DNA of 64,000 nt from Arthrobacter pascens (GTDB lineage: Bacteria > Actinomycetota > Actinomycetes > Actinomycetales > Micrococcaceae): contig NZ_JAUSWY010000001.1 in NCBI RefSeq assembly GCF_030815585.1, positions 1,426,001-1,490,000 on the forward strand, in the 5' to 3' direction. Below the pieces are notes generated by a model that made no database searches, had not been told where the DNA came from, and saw only the letters and a list, made by a program, of their open reading frames with translations. The position numbers and the translations under genes were made by a program. Below are positions 27,856-36,660 of this stretch, piece after piece; position 1 is the stretch's first letter, and the number at the start of each line of letters is the position of its first letter.

Positions 27856-29181
27856 ATGAGTAGTGTTCTGACAATCCGCGGCGGAGTCCCGCTTACAGGC
27901 CGCGTCAGCGTCCGGGGGGCCAAAAACCTTGTTCCCAAGGCAATGGTGGCCGCTTTGCTGGGAAACGAACCGTCGGTGTTGCGGAACGTTCCGGAAATCA
28001 AGGACGTGGAGGTGGTCACTTCGCTCCTGCAGCTGCATGGAGTGACAGTGACCAAGGATCCCGTCAATGGAGATCTCACCTTGGATCCCAAGGCTGCCAA
28101 GACTGCTCCGAGCACCGCCATTGACGCGCATGCAGGTGATTCAAGGATCCCCATCCTGCTGTGCGGGCCCCTGATCCATGCGATCGGCGAGGCCTTCATT
28201 CCGGATCTGGGCGGCTGCAAGATCGGCGACCGGCCCATCGACTACCACCTCAACGTCCTGCGCCAGTTCGGCGCTGTGGTCGAAAAGCGGCCTGGCGGCA
28301 TCCACATCTCCGCACCCAAGGGCCTGCACGGGGCAAAAATATCCCTTCCCTACCCCTCTGTCGGCGCTACCGAACAGGTGCTGCTCAGCGCCACCCGCGC
28401 GGAGGGCATCACGGAACTCGAGGGCGCAGCCACCGAGCCGGAGATCATCGACCTCATCGCCGTCTTGCAGAAGATGGGCGCGATCATCAGCGTCCAGACT
28501 GACCGGACCATCCGCATCGAGGGCGTCCGGGACCTGGGCGGCTATAACCACCGGGCCCTCTCGGACCGCAACGAATCGGCGTCGTGGGCGTCGGCAGCAC
28601 TGGTCACCCGCGGGGACATCTTCGTTGAAGGTGCTTCCCAGCGGGACATGATGACGTTCCTGAACACCTACCGCAAGGTGGGCGGCGGCATGGACATCGG
28701 TGAGGACGGCATCCGTTTCTACCACCGGGGCGGGAAGCTCAGTCCACTGGTCCTGGAGACGGACGTACACCCCGGCTTCATGACCGACTGGCAGCAGCCG
28801 CTGGTGGTGGCCCTGACCCAGGCCGAGGGCGTCTCGATCGTGCACGAGACCGTCTATGAGAACCGCTTTGGGTTCACAGACGCCCTGATCAGGATGGGCG
28901 CCAGCATCCAGGTGCACCGCGAATGCCTGGGAAGCGTGCCCTGCAGGTTCGGCCAGCGCAACTTCCTCCACTCCGCCGTCATTTCCGGACCGATGCAGCT
29001 CAAGGGCACCGACATCGATGTCCCGGACCTGCGCGGCGGCTTCAGCCACCTCATCGCCGCCCTGGCGGCCACCGGCACGTCACGGGTCACCGGGATCGAC
29101 ATCATCAACCGGGGCTATGAGCGGTTCACGGAAAAGCTTGCCGGCCTCGGGGCCGATTTCGACATCACCTCAGCAAAGTAG
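27856..29181 (+). CDS. murA: UDP-N-acetylglucosamine 1-carboxyvinyltransferase
   Basis: MurA transfers enolpyruvate from PEP to UDP-GlcNAc, the first committed step of peptidoglycan synthesis. The 441-residue protein is full length, with VRGAKNLVPKAMVAALLG at the start. The active-site loop LGGCKIGDRPIDYHL places a cysteine at residue 121. Mycobacterial MurA has aspartate at this point and resists fosfomycin; the cysteine here predicts the normal sensitive type. Its own promoter probably lies in the 115 bases after the leuCD terminator. plsC follows nine bases downstream. Confidence 0.94.
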   Translation: MSSVLTIRGGVPLTGRVSVRGAKNLVPKAMVAALLGNEPSVLRNVPEIKDVEVVTSLLQLHGVTVTKDPVNGDLTLDPKAAKTAPSTAIDAHAGDSRIPILLCGPLIHAIGEAFIPDLGGCKIGDRPIDYHLNVLRQFGAVVEKRPGGIHISAPKGLHGAKISLPYPSVGATEQVLLSATRAEGITELEGAATEPEIIDLIAVLQKMGAIISVQTDRTIRIEGVRDLGGYNHRALSDRNESASWASAALVTRGDIFVEGASQRDMMTFLNTYRKVGGGMDIGEDGIRFYHRGGKLSPLVLETDVHPGFMTDWQQPLVVALTQAEGVSIVHETVYENRFGFTDALIRMGASIQVHRECLGSVPCRFGQRNFLHSAVISGPMQLKGTDIDVPDLRGGFSHLIAALAATGTSRVTGIDIINRGYERFTEKLAGLGADFDITSAK

Positions 29182-29190
29182 CGGTGGACA

Positions 29191-29991
29191 GTGAAGGAAA
29201 CGGTCAAAAGTCAGGCCACGTTTGTGGTCATCGCCGCGATAGCGCGCACCCTGCTGAACCTCATGATGGCCAAAAAATGGGAGGGCACTGAGAAGCTGCC
29301 ACCCGGCGGCTTCATCGCCGCGCCCAACCACTGCACCGAAATCGATCCCCTCATTGTGGGGCACCTGCTCTACAACCAGAAGCGTGCGCCGCACTTCCTG
29401 GCCAAGGCCGCCCTCTTTAAGGTCCCCGCGCTGGGCTGGATCCTGCGGGCCACCAAGCAGATCCCGGTGGAACGCTCGACGGCGGGTGCAAACCGCTCGC
29501 TGCAGCTCGCCCAGGAGATCGTGGCCGAGGGCGGTGCGATCATCATCTATCCCGAAGGCACCCTCACCCGCGACCCCGACCTGTGGCCCATGAAGGGCCA
29601 CACCGGTGCGGCCCGGCTTGCCCTGGAAGGGGGAATTCCCGTGGTGCCGATCGCGCATTGGGGCGCGCACCAAGTCTTCCCGCGCTACGCCAAGCGGTTC
29701 CACCTGTTTCCGCGCAGGACGTCCCGCGTGGTGGTGGGGGATCCCGTGGATCTCAGCGCCTTTACCGGCCGCCCCCTGGATAAGGCCACACTGAACGCCG
29801 CGACGGAAGCCATCATGGATGCCGTGACCGGGCTGCTGGCCGGCATCAGGGGTGAGGAGGCTCCCGCTGAGCGGTGGGACCCCACCAAGAACAAGCAGGC
29901 CAAGCACGGGCGTTTTGTGGAGCGCGGCCAGCAAGCCGGCGGTGCCGATACGGCCGGGCCGGACGACGAGGCGATGCCACGTGACAGCTGA
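29191..29991 (+). CDS. plsC: 1-acyl-sn-glycerol-3-phosphate acyltransferase family protein
   Basis: This is an inner-membrane enzyme that acylates lysophosphatidate in phospholipid synthesis. The catalytic NHX4D box is visible as NHCTEID (residues 47-53), and block III appears as YPEGTLTRDPDLWPMKGHTG. The 266-residue length is normal; the last 30 residues are polar and variable. Start GTG 29191 has only a weak upstream GGTGG. It follows murA by nine bases and its end overlaps gpsA by 11, so murA, plsC, gpsA and ddl look like one transcript coupling lipid and wall precursors. Confidence 0.9.
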   Translation: MKETVKSQATFVVIAAIARTLLNLMMAKKWEGTEKLPPGGFIAAPNHCTEIDPLIVGHLLYNQKRAPHFLAKAALFKVPALGWILRATKQIPVERSTAGANRSLQLAQEIVAEGGAIIIYPEGTLTRDPDLWPMKGHTGAARLALEGGIPVVPIAHWGAHQVFPRYAKRFHLFPRRTSRVVVGDPVDLSAFTGRPLDKATLNAATEAIMDAVTGLLAGIRGEEAPAERWDPTKNKQAKHGRFVERGQQAGGADTAGPDDEAMPRDS

Positions 29992-31033
29992 CGGAAGCCA
30001 CCCGGGTTCTGCACGGTCTGTTGCCGTCCTGGGGGCGGGATCATGGGGGACCACGTTCGCCAAGATCCTCGCCGATGCGGCAAGCGCGGCAGGGGACCAG
30101 CGGAGCATCAGGCTGTGGGGCCGGCGCAGTGAAGTGGTGGAGCAGATCAACAGCATCCACCGCAATATCCAGTATCTGAAAGATATCCCGTTGCCAGTGA
30201 GCATCACTGCGTCAACTGACGTCCGTGCAGTGCTCGCGGGAGCCGATCTGGTGGTCCTGGCGGTGCCTGCCCAGTCACTCCGGCTCCAGCTGCGCGAGTG
30301 GAAGTCCATGATTGCCCCGGACGCCATGGTGGTGTCCCTGATGAAGGGCCTGGAACTCAGCACTGACGCCCGCATGAGCGAGGTCATCAGCGAAGAGCTG
30401 GACATCCCGAAGGACCGCATCGCGGTCGTTTCGGGCCCCAACCTTGCCATGGAGATTGCCCGTGAGGAACCAACGGCATCGGTAGTGGCGTGCATCGATT
30501 CGGCAGCGGCCGGCTGGATCGCGAGGAGCTGCACGGCTCCCTATTTCCGTCCCTACACCACCGCGGACATCGTGGGGGTCGAGATCGGTGGCATCGTCAA
30601 GAACGTCATAGCCCTGGCCGTCGGCATCTGTGAAGGCAAACAGATGGGGGACAACACCAAGGCATCCGTGATCACGCGGGGCTTGGCCGAAACATCCAGG
30701 CTGGCACTTGCCCTCGGCGGCGAAGCCCGGACAATGGCAGGCCTGGCGGGCCTGGGCGACCTCGTGGCGACATGCTCTTCTCCGCTGTCCCGGAACCATA
30801 CGGCGGGACGCCTCCTGGGCCAAGGCCTTACTCTGGACGAAGTTTCCCAGAAGATGACCCAGACGGCCGAAGGCATCAAATCGGGTCAGGCCGTTCACGA
30901 GCTGGCCGGAAAGCTGGGCGTGGACATGCCCATCACGGCCGCCGTTGTTGCCGTACTGGCAGGCAAACTTTCCGTTGACCAACTGGGGCCGGTGCTGCTG
31001 GCCCGGGACCTGAAACCTGAAGGCGATTACTGA
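29981..31033 (+). CDS. gpsA: Glycerol-3-phosphate dehydrogenase [NAD(P)+]
   Basis: GpsA reduces dihydroxyacetone phosphate to sn-glycerol 3-phosphate, which feeds PlsC-type acylation. GTG 29981 overlaps the plsC stop and gives about 350 residues. The nucleotide-binding motif SVAVLGAGSWGTTFAKIL is near the N-terminus. The catalytic lysine region is EIGGIVKNVIALAVGICEG, followed by the C-terminal LAGLGDLVATCSSPLSRN. The stop and the ddl start share one base, suggesting coupled translation. Confidence 0.95.
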   Translation: MTADGSHPGSARSVAVLGAGSWGTTFAKILADAASAAGDQRSIRLWGRRSEVVEQINSIHRNIQYLKDIPLPVSITASTDVRAVLAGADLVVLAVPAQSLRLQLREWKSMIAPDAMVVSLMKGLELSTDARMSEVISEELDIPKDRIAVVSGPNLAMEIAREEPTASVVACIDSAAAGWIARSCTAPYFRPYTTADIVGVEIGGIVKNVIALAVGICEGKQMGDNTKASVITRGLAETSRLALALGGEARTMAGLAGLGDLVATCSSPLSRNHTAGRLLGQGLTLDEVSQKMTQTAEGIKSGQAVHELAGKLGVDMPITAAVVAVLAGKLSVDQLGPVLLARDLKPEGDY

Positions 31034-32184
31034 TGATGTCTGAAGACAACCTGACCGCAGCTGACTCAGCCCCTCAGGCCAAACCCCGGGTGGTTGTGCT
31101 TTTTGGCGGCCGGTCCAGCGAACATGCGGTGAGCTGCGTGACCGCCGCCGGTGTGCTCAGCGCCATCAACAGGGACAAATACGAGGTCATTCCCATCGGC
31201 ATCGCCAAATCCGGGCAATGGGTGCTTGCCGCCGGGGACACGGCCCAGTGGTCACTGTCCGCGTCGTCCCTGCCGGAGGTCCCGCCGTCGTCCGAAACGG
31301 TGACGCTTGCCGAGATCGGCGGCGGGCACCAGCTGATTGTGGCCGCCCCTAACGCTGTTCCGCAGGAACTCGGAACCGTTGACGTGGTCTTCCCGCTGCT
31401 GCATGGTCCTTTCGGCGAGGACGGCACCATCCAAGGGCTGCTGGAACTCTCGGACACACGCTATGTGGGCGCTGGGGTGTTGGCCTCAGCCGTGAGCATG
31501 GACAAGCACTACATGAAGGTGGTGTTTGAGGCTGCAGGCCTCCATGTAGGGCCCTACATTGCCGTCACGGACCGGCAATGGCTCAAGGACGCCGAGGCTG
31601 TCCGCAAACAGGTGGACCTGCTCGGCTTCCCCGTGTTCGTTAAGCCCGCCCGGGCCGGATCGTCCATGGGGATATCGAAAGTGGACTCCCTGGACGAACT
31701 GGATGCCGCCGTCGCCGAGGCGCGCCGCCACGACCTCAAGCTTGTCATCGAGGCGGGCATCGTCGGCCGGGAAATCGAGTGCGCCGTACTGGAAGGCCGC
31801 GGGACCGACGCCCCGCGCACGTCCATGCCGGGTGAGATCTCCGTAGCCGGCGGCAGCCACGAGTTCTATGATTTCAACGCGAAATACGTTGAAGACGACG
31901 CCGCGGTGCTGAGCTGCCCCGCTGACATCCCGGAGGAAGCCATCGCCAGGGTACGGGAGCTGGCCGCGGCGGCCTTCGACGCGGTGGGGGCCGAAGGGCT
32001 GAGCCGTGTTGACTTCTTCTACACGCCCGACGGCGAGCTGATCATCAACGAGATCAACACCATGCCGGGTTTTACGCCCAAAAGCATGTACCCCCAGATG
32101 TGGGCGGCCTCGGGGCTGGACTATGCAGAGCTCATCGATGAACTGATCTACCTGGCGCTGCACCGTAAAACCGGGTTGCGCTGA
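31033..32184 (+). CDS. ddl: D-alanine--D-alanine ligase
   Basis: Ddl makes the D-Ala-D-Ala dipeptide for peptidoglycan. The 383-residue protein has the N-terminal VVLFGGRSSEHAVSCVTA loop, the ATP-grasp lysine segment VFVKPARAGSSMGISKV, and the metal-binding end INEINTMPGFTPKSMYP. ATG 31033 overlaps the gpsA stop; ATG 31036 is an alternative. The pairing gpsA-ddl followed by a DUF3515 gene on the other strand is the arrangement also found in mycobacteria. Confidence 0.95.
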   Translation: MMSEDNLTAADSAPQAKPRVVVLFGGRSSEHAVSCVTAAGVLSAINRDKYEVIPIGIAKSGQWVLAAGDTAQWSLSASSLPEVPPSSETVTLAEIGGGHQLIVAAPNAVPQELGTVDVVFPLLHGPFGEDGTIQGLLELSDTRYVGAGVLASAVSMDKHYMKVVFEAAGLHVGPYIAVTDRQWLKDAEAVRKQVDLLGFPVFVKPARAGSSMGISKVDSLDELDAAVAEARRHDLKLVIEAGIVGREIECAVLEGRGTDAPRTSMPGEISVAGGSHEFYDFNAKYVEDDAAVLSCPADIPEEAIARVRELAAAAFDAVGAEGLSRVDFFYTPDGELIINEINTMPGFTPKSMYPQMWAASGLDYAELIDELIYLALHRKTGLR

Positions 32185-32192
32185 CAGCCGGC

Positions 32193-32693
32193 TTACTGGC
32201 TTTGCGACAGGTTCTGCAGTTCTTCCTGGCCCACGCAGTTGCGCGTGGCCGGCAGTTTGCCTGCTGCCGTGGACAGGTCAGCCAAGACGGTGGCGGAGCT
32301 GATCGTGTCCGGGTTCATCAGGATCTCGGTGGCCGGATTGCGGCCGTACGTTGTCAGGGTCCAGAACGGATCGCCTTCTCTGATGACCCAATCCACGCCG
32401 TTCACGCTGACACAGCGGTCCGTCGTTGGGCCCGGAACGTTGACGCCGCACCGCAGGATCACTTGGGACGGATCGCCCCACGCAGCAGTCGCCTGGCTGT
32501 TGGTCCTGCGCAGAGGCGCGTCGCCGATGGCGTCCGGGAGGGCCACCATCATGGGAGCGCAGGCAGGGTTCCCGGCGTCGCCTGCCGGTGCTACATCCAC
32601 TACGGGGGCGCAGCCGGCGAGAATCGTGGCGACAGCCACGACGATGACGGCAGTCGTGGCGGAGCTAGGGCGGGCATGGGTCAGAAGAGGCAC
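32193..32693 (-). CDS. DUF3515 lipoprotein
   Basis: This 166-residue protein has a signal peptide ending in the lipobox ILAGC (near residue 28), so it should be anchored to the outer face of the membrane. Cysteines in NPACAPM, ILRCGV, TDRCVSV and TRNCVGQ could pair. DUF3515 has no defined function. In actinobacteria it normally sits between ddl and thiL; here thiL is about 22 kb away, so this gene marks the left edge of the inserted glycan island. Confidence 0.87.
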   Translation of the reverse strand: MPLLTHARPSSATTAVIVVAVATILAGCAPVVDVAPAGDAGNPACAPMMVALPDAIGDAPLRRTNSQATAAWGDPSQVILRCGVNVPGPTTDRCVSVNGVDWVIREGDPFWTLTTYGRNPATEILMNPDTISSATVLADLSTAAGKLPATRNCVGQEELQNLSQSQ

Positions 32694-32908
32694 CTGTCCA
32701 GACTACTGGGCCAGCGCTGCTTGGCCGAGCCGCCAGATTGTTGGCACTGCGTTACGTTCAGCCCGTCATGTGTGGGTGCTTCATAGATAATGAGAGATGA
32801 ATGAACCTGTGTGGTGCCAGGTAACTTATGCTGTAACGAGTACTTTGAATATTTCAATTCTTTGGTCTCGGTCTGATCCAGGGTATTGGGCTTACCATTG
32901 ATGACGTC

Positions 32909-33634
32909 ATGGTAATTCGCTGCGGGGGGCAGGTAGTGAACAAAATCGGAGAAATCGCGCAGCGATGCGTCGTTGTCCTTGTTTGCGCTCTGCTGTCTCT
33001 GCTGGCCGTCTCGGTGGCCGCCCATGCCGGAGAGGAGAGCCCGATTTCGGGTGATGTGATTACGTTGCCCGCGCCCGCTCCGGAGCCTGCGCCCGCGCCG
33101 GAGCCTGCGCCCGCGCCGGAGCCTCCGCCGGAGCCTGCGCCCGCGCCGGAGCCTCCGCCGGAGCCTGCGCCCGCGCCGGAGCCTCCGCCGGTGCTTGACC
33201 CCGCGCCAGAGCCTCCGCCGGTGCTTGACCCCGCGCCAGAGCCGGTGCTCCCTCCTTCCGCTGCCGGCGAGGCACCGATACTCCCCATACCCGTATCAAC
33301 TCTTCCTGGTGGAACCCTCTTCGAACTGCCCTTGCCTGTTACTGGGACACCTTTCGATGTCTCCGGCGGAACAGTGCCCGAACCTGTTCCCAGCGCAGTG
33401 GAGGCCACGTCCGCGTCGACACCAAGTATCACTCCTGAAACCAGCAAGGGGACGGCTCCGGTAACTCTTCCCGAGCCTGTAACGAAGACCATAGGCGCAG
33501 TCGCCGCCACGGCAACCGGCAGCCCTCTGCACGTTCAGATCCTCACTGTCTTGTTCCTGCTGGCGGCCGGAGTCCTTTACTTCCGCTTTATGGGAGCCAT
33601 GGCTCGCCGCTCGGCGATGAAGATTGGCAAGTAG
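32909..33634 (+). CDS. Secreted/membrane-anchored Pro-Ala-Glu-rich repeat protein
   Basis: An N-terminal hydrophobic stretch (RCVVVLVCALLSLLAVSVAA) ending AHAG looks like a signal peptide. Residues about 52-112 are PEPAPAPEPP-type repeats, and a C-terminal membrane segment (ILTVLFLLAAGVLYFRF) is followed by a short basic tail. The architecture suggests a cell-surface protein whose rigid extended stalk crosses the wall. ATG 32909 is used; GTG 32936 sits closer to a G-rich site. It lies ten bases before the first glycosyltransferase of the island, so a role in the same envelope layer is possible. No family is recognised. Confidence 0.72.
   Translation: MVIRCGGQVVNKIGEIAQRCVVVLVCALLSLLAVSVAAHAGEESPISGDVITLPAPAPEPAPAPEPAPAPEPPPEPAPAPEPPPEPAPAPEPPPVLDPAPEPPPVLDPAPEPVLPPSAAGEAPILPIPVSTLPGGTLFELPLPVTGTPFDVSGGTVPEPVPSAVEATSASTPSITPETSKGTAPVTLPEPVTKTIGAVAATATGSPLHVQILTVLFLLAAGVLYFRFMGAMARRSAMKIGK
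33085..33240 (+). repeat. In-frame tandem repeats coding the PAPEP stalk
   Basis: There are two identical 18-bp units (33085-33102 and 33103-33120), then two identical 30-bp units (33121-33150 and 33151-33180), then two identical 30-bp variant units (33181-33210 and 33211-33240). All are multiples of three, so copy-number change would alter stalk length without breaking the frame. Confidence 0.9.
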
Positions 33635-33643
33635 CTAGGTGCC

Positions 33644-34900
33644 GTGACAGATCCAACACTTGGTGCTGATCCGCACGCATCCGCTCCAACGCCGCGGTTG
33701 ACTTTGCTCACACATTCGTACTGGCCGGAGAGCAGTCCGCCTCAGCGGAGGTGGTCCGCGCTGATCAAAGAGCTTGGCGCCGCCGGCTGGCAGGTTGATG
33801 TCGTGGCGCCTGTGGCGCATGCACCGCACGGGCGCTTGGGGCTGCCACATAGTGTGGCCGGCCACGCACTGCGGTCCCAGCACGGCAGGTACTCCGAGAT
33901 CATCAGGCGCGTTCCCTACTTGCGCCATGGCAATTCGCATGGCGCGAAGTTCGCCGACCAGTGTTTTTCGGCACTGCTTTCGATTCCGTTGGGTCTGCTG
34001 ACCCGGCGCTCCGATGTGCTGATTGTTACGGCTCCGAGCCTCCCCTTCCTGGGCGCGGGGTACGTGCTGGCCAGGCTACGGAGGATTCCGCTCGTCGTCG
34101 AAATGCGTGACGCTTGGCCGGATCTTGCCCGTGATGCACGGCTAGTGCGTGGCAATGTCGAAAGTCTTGTGGAGTGGGCTGTTGATTTTGTGCAGCGCCG
34201 CGCAGATCTCGTGGTGACGGTGACCGAGGGTTTCGCCGAGACCTTGCGTACACGCGGTCTGAAGAATGTTGCCACCATCAGCAACGGTGTCCTTTTACAT
34301 ACCCTCCCCGTTCTGGATCCACCGCCCTTGGAACGGCCTGTCTTTGAAGCGCTGTACCTCGGTAATCACGGCAAGAGCCAAAGACTTGAGGTTGCCATCC
34401 GGGCGAGCGCCCTGGTGGGCAATTCGATGCACCTGCACATGGTGGGCCATGGCGTGGAGAGGCCGGCTCTTGAGCGGCTTGCAAAAGAGCTCAATGCGCC
34501 GGTGACGTTCCATGACTCCCTTCAGGGTCAGGAAGTCATGGACCGATACGCCTCGGCGGATACCTGCGTGGTGTCATTGCGGGATGACTGGAAATCGTTT
34601 GAGACGACGGTCCCGTCCAAAACCTACGAGGTACTGGCGATCGGCCGGCACGTGACCGGCATCGTCAAGGGTGAGGCCGCCCGGATTCTGGAAGACTCCG
34701 GTGCGGGGGATATCGTTCCGAGCACACCCGAAGCCGTTGCGGCGCTGTGGGAAGACCTGGCGAAAGACCGCGGCCGGCTGATACGCAATGTGGACAGCCG
34801 TCAATGGGTCAAGCAGCATGCGGACTATCCGCTGCTGGCCTTGCGGTATATGGATCTGGTCCGCGGATTGCTTGCAGAACAGCATGGTCCGCGCCTATGA
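33644..34900 (+). CDS. Glycosyltransferase family 4 (WbuB-like)
   Basis: This 418-residue GT-B enzyme starts at GTG 33644. The N-terminal LLTHSYWPESSPPQRRWSAL resembles WbuB-type GT4 proteins. Also visible are LVVEMRDAWPDL, TISNGVLLH, and the donor-binding region PSKTYEVLAIGRHVTGIV. It probably adds an early sugar to a lipid-linked glycan on the cytosolic side. Its stop overlaps the next gene's start by four bases (ATGA). This is the first of five genes joined by such overlaps and begins the biosynthetic operon of the island. Confidence 0.87.
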   Translation: MTDPTLGADPHASAPTPRLTLLTHSYWPESSPPQRRWSALIKELGAAGWQVDVVAPVAHAPHGRLGLPHSVAGHALRSQHGRYSEIIRRVPYLRHGNSHGAKFADQCFSALLSIPLGLLTRRSDVLIVTAPSLPFLGAGYVLARLRRIPLVVEMRDAWPDLARDARLVRGNVESLVEWAVDFVQRRADLVVTVTEGFAETLRTRGLKNVATISNGVLLHTLPVLDPPPLERPVFEALYLGNHGKSQRLEVAIRASALVGNSMHLHMVGHGVERPALERLAKELNAPVTFHDSLQGQEVMDRYASADTCVVSLRDDWKSFETTVPSKTYEVLAIGRHVTGIVKGEAARILEDSGAGDIVPSTPEAVAALWEDLAKDRGRLIRNVDSRQWVKQHADYPLLALRYMDLVRGLLAEQHGPRL

Positions 34901-36660
34901 TGCATTTTTTGACCAACCTTCGTCTCGCTGTGGGAACAGCGGCCGAGCATTTTACCGATGACCCCGCACTGCTCTTGCTGCATATTTCACGCCTGTTGCC
35001 GGCCCGCCTTGTGCAACCAACTGCCCGGCTGGTGAGCAGCTGCGCAGGCAAGGAGTCATACTCGTCAAGTGCGCTCCTGACCGGCCTCATGAGCGGTGAG
35101 GAGCAGGAAGTCGCCGGGCGCCTGGAGGCGGCGCTGTTGCGCGGTAGGCTTTCCGCGAATCAGGCGCGGGCGCTGGCGGATGTTTCCCTGGTCGCCAACC
35201 GACCGGACCTCGACGACGCATTTCTGGCCCGCGCCACGGAAGCCCGCCGCTTCCGGGCCGCGCAGGCACGGAGGTTCTGGTACAGCGGCGCGATGACTCC
35301 AGCCGTCGAAATTCTGGAAAATGCCGGCGGCGGAGCTGAACGCCGGCAGGGCAGGCGGCTTGCGGCAGAGTTGCGGATCCTGGAAGGCTGGCGGCCGGAG
35401 CCCGCGGCTGTGCCTTTTGAGCCTGTGCCCCGGCACGCCCTGGACGTTCTGACCAACTCCTTGCCCCATACAGCCAGTGGCTATGCGCACCGTTCGCACT
35501 CCATTTTGCTCGCCAAGAAGCAGGCCCGCTGGGAAACGCTGGCCGTCACTCGAGTTGGCTATCCGGTGAAGGTGGGAAAACTCAAAGCCCGGAATCGTGA
35601 CGTGGTGGGAGCCACCTATCAGCGCCTATTGCCATCCCGGCTGTCAGCCACCATGGATGGGCGCTTGCAGCACCAGGTTGAAGAAGTGTTGGCCATAGCC
35701 TTGGAATTCCGTCCCAGCGTGCTGCATACCACCTCTCACCATGTGAATGCCCTTGTCACGCGTGCGGTCGCCGAGGTGATTGGCATCCCGTGGGTATATG
35801 AGGTCAGCGGCCACCTGGCCGACACGTGGGCTGCCACCGGAGGGGCCGAGGCCAGGGGGAGTGAGCGGTATACGCTGTTCCAGGAGCGCGAAACGGAAGC
35901 CATGCTTTCCGCGGACCTCGTGGTGACCCTTGGCCGGGCCGTGAAAGACAACATCGTCGCTGATGGAGTTCCGGAGGAGAAGGTCCTGGTGGCTCTGAAC
36001 GCCGTCGGTGGTGCTTTCCTCGCCGAACCGCTTCCACCTGCGGAAGCCCGCGTGCAGCTGGGACTGGATCCTAAGGGGCAATACGTCGGTACTGTCAGCA
36101 GCTTGGTGACTGTCAGCAGCGTGGTGACATATGAAGGCATAAATGATCTTACTTCCGCGTTTGGGATCCTTGCGCCACGGCATCCGCGCTTGAAGCTCCT
36201 CATTGTAGGGGGTGGTGTGGCCCTCCCCTCGCTGAAGGAACAGGCTCGTACGGCCGGCCTCAGGGAGCGTATAATTTTCGCCGGGCGGGTTTCCCGCAGC
36301 CGTGCCCATGTCAGTCACCAAGCGTTGGAGGTCTTTGTTGTTCCCCGAAGGGATCTTCGGGTCACTGGAAGTGTCACGCCCTTGAAGCCGGTACCGGCGC
36401 TGGCGTGTGCCCGCCCTTTTATCGCTAGCAAGCTTCCCGCCCTGCAGGAGGTTGTGAGCGATGGCACCAACGGCCTACTGTGCAACGCAGAAGACCAGGC
36501 GGATTTGGCCGCTAGACTTGAAATGCTGTTGGCGGATAGCCAACAGCGTGTCCGCATGGGCAGGAACGGAAGGCGGACAGTTCTGAAGACCAGGACATGG
36601 ACATCCAGTGCACAGGCCGTAGGCGCGGCTTACGAGAGAATTTTGGAGCGCTTCCGGTGA
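34897..36660 (+). CDS. Glycosyltransferase family 4 with N-terminal helical domain
   Basis: ATG 34897 overlaps the upstream stop; ATG 34900 follows directly. The 587-residue product has an uncharacterised helical region (1-185) and then a GT-B/GT4 fold: HTASGYAHRSHSILLAKK, IPWVYEVSGHLADTWAATGG, LIVGGG and the donor site VTGSVTPLKPVPALACARP. Bases 36091-36126 contain an 18-bp direct duplication that inserts an extra TVSS(L/V)V in a conserved loop. The frame is kept, but the loop is longer than usual. Architecture resembles the GT4 at 5904-7565. Confidence 0.85.
   Translation: MMHFLTNLRLAVGTAAEHFTDDPALLLLHISRLLPARLVQPTARLVSSCAGKESYSSSALLTGLMSGEEQEVAGRLEAALLRGRLSANQARALADVSLVANRPDLDDAFLARATEARRFRAAQARRFWYSGAMTPAVEILENAGGGAERRQGRRLAAELRILEGWRPEPAAVPFEPVPRHALDVLTNSLPHTASGYAHRSHSILLAKKQARWETLAVTRVGYPVKVGKLKARNRDVVGATYQRLLPSRLSATMDGRLQHQVEEVLAIALEFRPSVLHTTSHHVNALVTRAVAEVIGIPWVYEVSGHLADTWAATGGAEARGSERYTLFQERETEAMLSADLVVTLGRAVKDNIVADGVPEEKVLVALNAVGGAFLAEPLPPAEARVQLGLDPKGQYVGTVSSLVTVSSVVTYEGINDLTSAFGILAPRHPRLKLLIVGGGVALPSLKEQARTAGLRERIIFAGRVSRSRAHVSHQALEVFVVPRRDLRVTGSVTPLKPVPALACARPFIASKLPALQEVVSDGTNGLLCNAEDQADLAARLEMLLADSQQRVRMGRNGRRTVLKTRTWTSSAQAVGAAYERILERFR

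Noticed and set aside
29170..30534. Long minus-strand open frame opposite plsC and gpsA
   Set aside because: Both sense genes have clear family motifs throughout; the antisense frame has none and no ribosome site.
33085..33240. Possible CRISPR-like repeat array
   Set aside because: The units abut with no spacers, are multiples of three and translate into a proline-rich stalk, so they are coding tandem repeats.
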